NCBI GenBank assembly: GCA_934572465.1
Contig: CAKTLG010000022.1
Span: 1 to 32,669 of the forward strand
DNA: 32,669 nucleotides
Source of the DNA: an uncultured Oscillospiraceae bacterium
GTDB lineage: Bacteria > Bacillota > Clostridia > Oscillospirales > Oscillospiraceae
Direction of reading: 5' to 3'
The notes beneath the pieces were generated by a model. It saw only the letters and a program-made list of their open reading frames with translations. It made no database searches and was not told the DNA's origin. Of this stretch, positions 32,101-32,669 are shown piece by piece. The translations under genes were made by a program, and so were the position numbers. Every line of letters begins with the position of its first letter. Positions within the stretch are counted from its first letter, which is position 1.

Positions 32101-32669
32101 ATGGCGAAGACCTTTACGAACGACGAAAAGAGGGAAATCGAGGAAAAGGCGAAGTACATCCTCACTGCCATGGATGACATCGGCAAGAACGGGGACGCCT
32201 ACTGCACCGATGAGCAGCTGTTCCGCGCCAGCAAAGCGGTGAGGCCAAGCCTCACCGGACAGCGGTATCGCACCGATAAAGCCCTTCTGCTGCAAGCCGG
32301 TTTCCTCCATCAGGAGGGGTATCATCTGTATGCCAAACGGACGTGGGACTATGAGGTGACTGCGGCGGAGCGGCTCGCTGACATCCTTAAAGCCCCGGCT
32401 TTGCCGGTCATGGAGATCCCGAGGGAGCTCCGCGCCGGTGACATTCTCCTCAGCGAGCAGCAGCGCGAGGCGATCGAGCTGGCGCTGAACAGCCGCCTCT
32501 CCGTCATCCTCGGCGGCGCGGGCTGCGGCAAGACCACGCTCATTGAAGCCATCGTGCATTGCTTCAGAGAGCGCAATGACGCTTTTGTGCCGTATGTGGT
32601 CACCGCCCCGACCGGAAAGGCTGCGCGCAACCTCACCGAGCGCACCGGGATCGAGGCGCGCACGGTCCA
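32101..32669 (+). CDS. RecD-like/AAA_30 DNA helicase, 3' end outside window
   Basis: 189 residues visible. An N-terminal region of unknown fold (1-115) is followed by SEQQREAIELAL, the Walker A GGAGCGKTT (138-146) and APTGKAARNLTERTG, matching RecD/TraA superfamily 1 helicases. GGGGGGTGAG precedes the ATG. Later motifs are not visible. It is probably an element-encoded helicase acting in transfer or replication. Confidence 0.88.
   Translation, partial: MAKTFTNDEKREIEEKAKYILTAMDDIGKNGDAYCTDEQLFRASKAVRPSLTGQRYRTDKALLLQAGFLHQEGYHLYAKRTWDYEVTAAERLADILKAPALPVMEIPRELRAGDILLSEQQREAIELALNSRLSVILGGAGCGKTTLIEAIVHCFRERNDAFVPYVVTAPTGKAARNLTERTGIEARTV

Overview
The window looks like a chromosomal segment of a GC-rich Gram-positive anaerobe of the class Clostridia, probably Oscillospiraceae-like. 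This is inferred from strong GGAGG-type ribosome binding sites, a CsoR metal regulator, a cobalamin-riboswitch ECF locus, Firmicutes-type IscS-IscU-MnmA gene order, and an integrated element carrying serine recombinases. I ran no database search, so the taxonomy is an impression.

Core region (1 to about 25,300). A 5'-partial-window topoisomerase IV/gyrase A gene reads leftward from 1307. Divergent from it is a metal-efflux module: csoR, a P-type ATPase and a 55-residue membrane protein, with two near-consensus promoters and three copies of a 16-bp operator. Next, on the minus strand, a cobalamin riboswitch precedes a DUF4430 protein and an ECF substrate-binding component, a likely corrinoid uptake pair. 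After an XRE/zinc-ribbon regulator comes iscS-iscU-mnmA, which joins cysteine desulfuration, Fe-S assembly and tRNA thiolation. An unknown membrane protein and a CstA transporter follow. The aspartate pathway is then laid out divergently from one overlapping promoter: thrC-thrH leftward and hom-lysC-asd rightward. ThrH appears in place of the usual homoserine kinase ThrB. Then come a LacI regulator, a carbohydrate ABC transporter (binding lipoprotein plus two permeases, no ATPase) and a 4-alpha-glucanotransferase, together an oligosaccharide/maltodextrin utilisation unit. A radical SAM protein and a DUF5662 protein close the core.

Accessory region (about 25,300 to the end). Composition becomes less GC-rich and genes become mobile in character. 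On the minus strand are a large serine recombinase, a SHOCT-like small protein and an atypical tyrosine recombinase. Upstream of the tyrosine recombinase are about 600 bp packed with hairpins and without convincing coding content. On the plus strand are a 5'-truncated IS110 transposase, a small serine resolvase, a MazF-like protein lacking the usual catalytic arginine, and the start of a RecD-like helicase. A ribbon-helix-helix-like protein is divergent from the MazF-like operon, whose promoter has a palindrome inside its spacer and a structured, terminator-bearing leader. This looks like the end of an integrative element continuing beyond the window.

The most promising undescribed item is the hairpin-dense region next to the atypical tyrosine recombinase. 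Other good leads are the three-operator metal module with its coupled micro-membrane protein, the ThrH-based threonine pathway with its symmetric promoter, and the arginine-less MazF-like protein with its leader.
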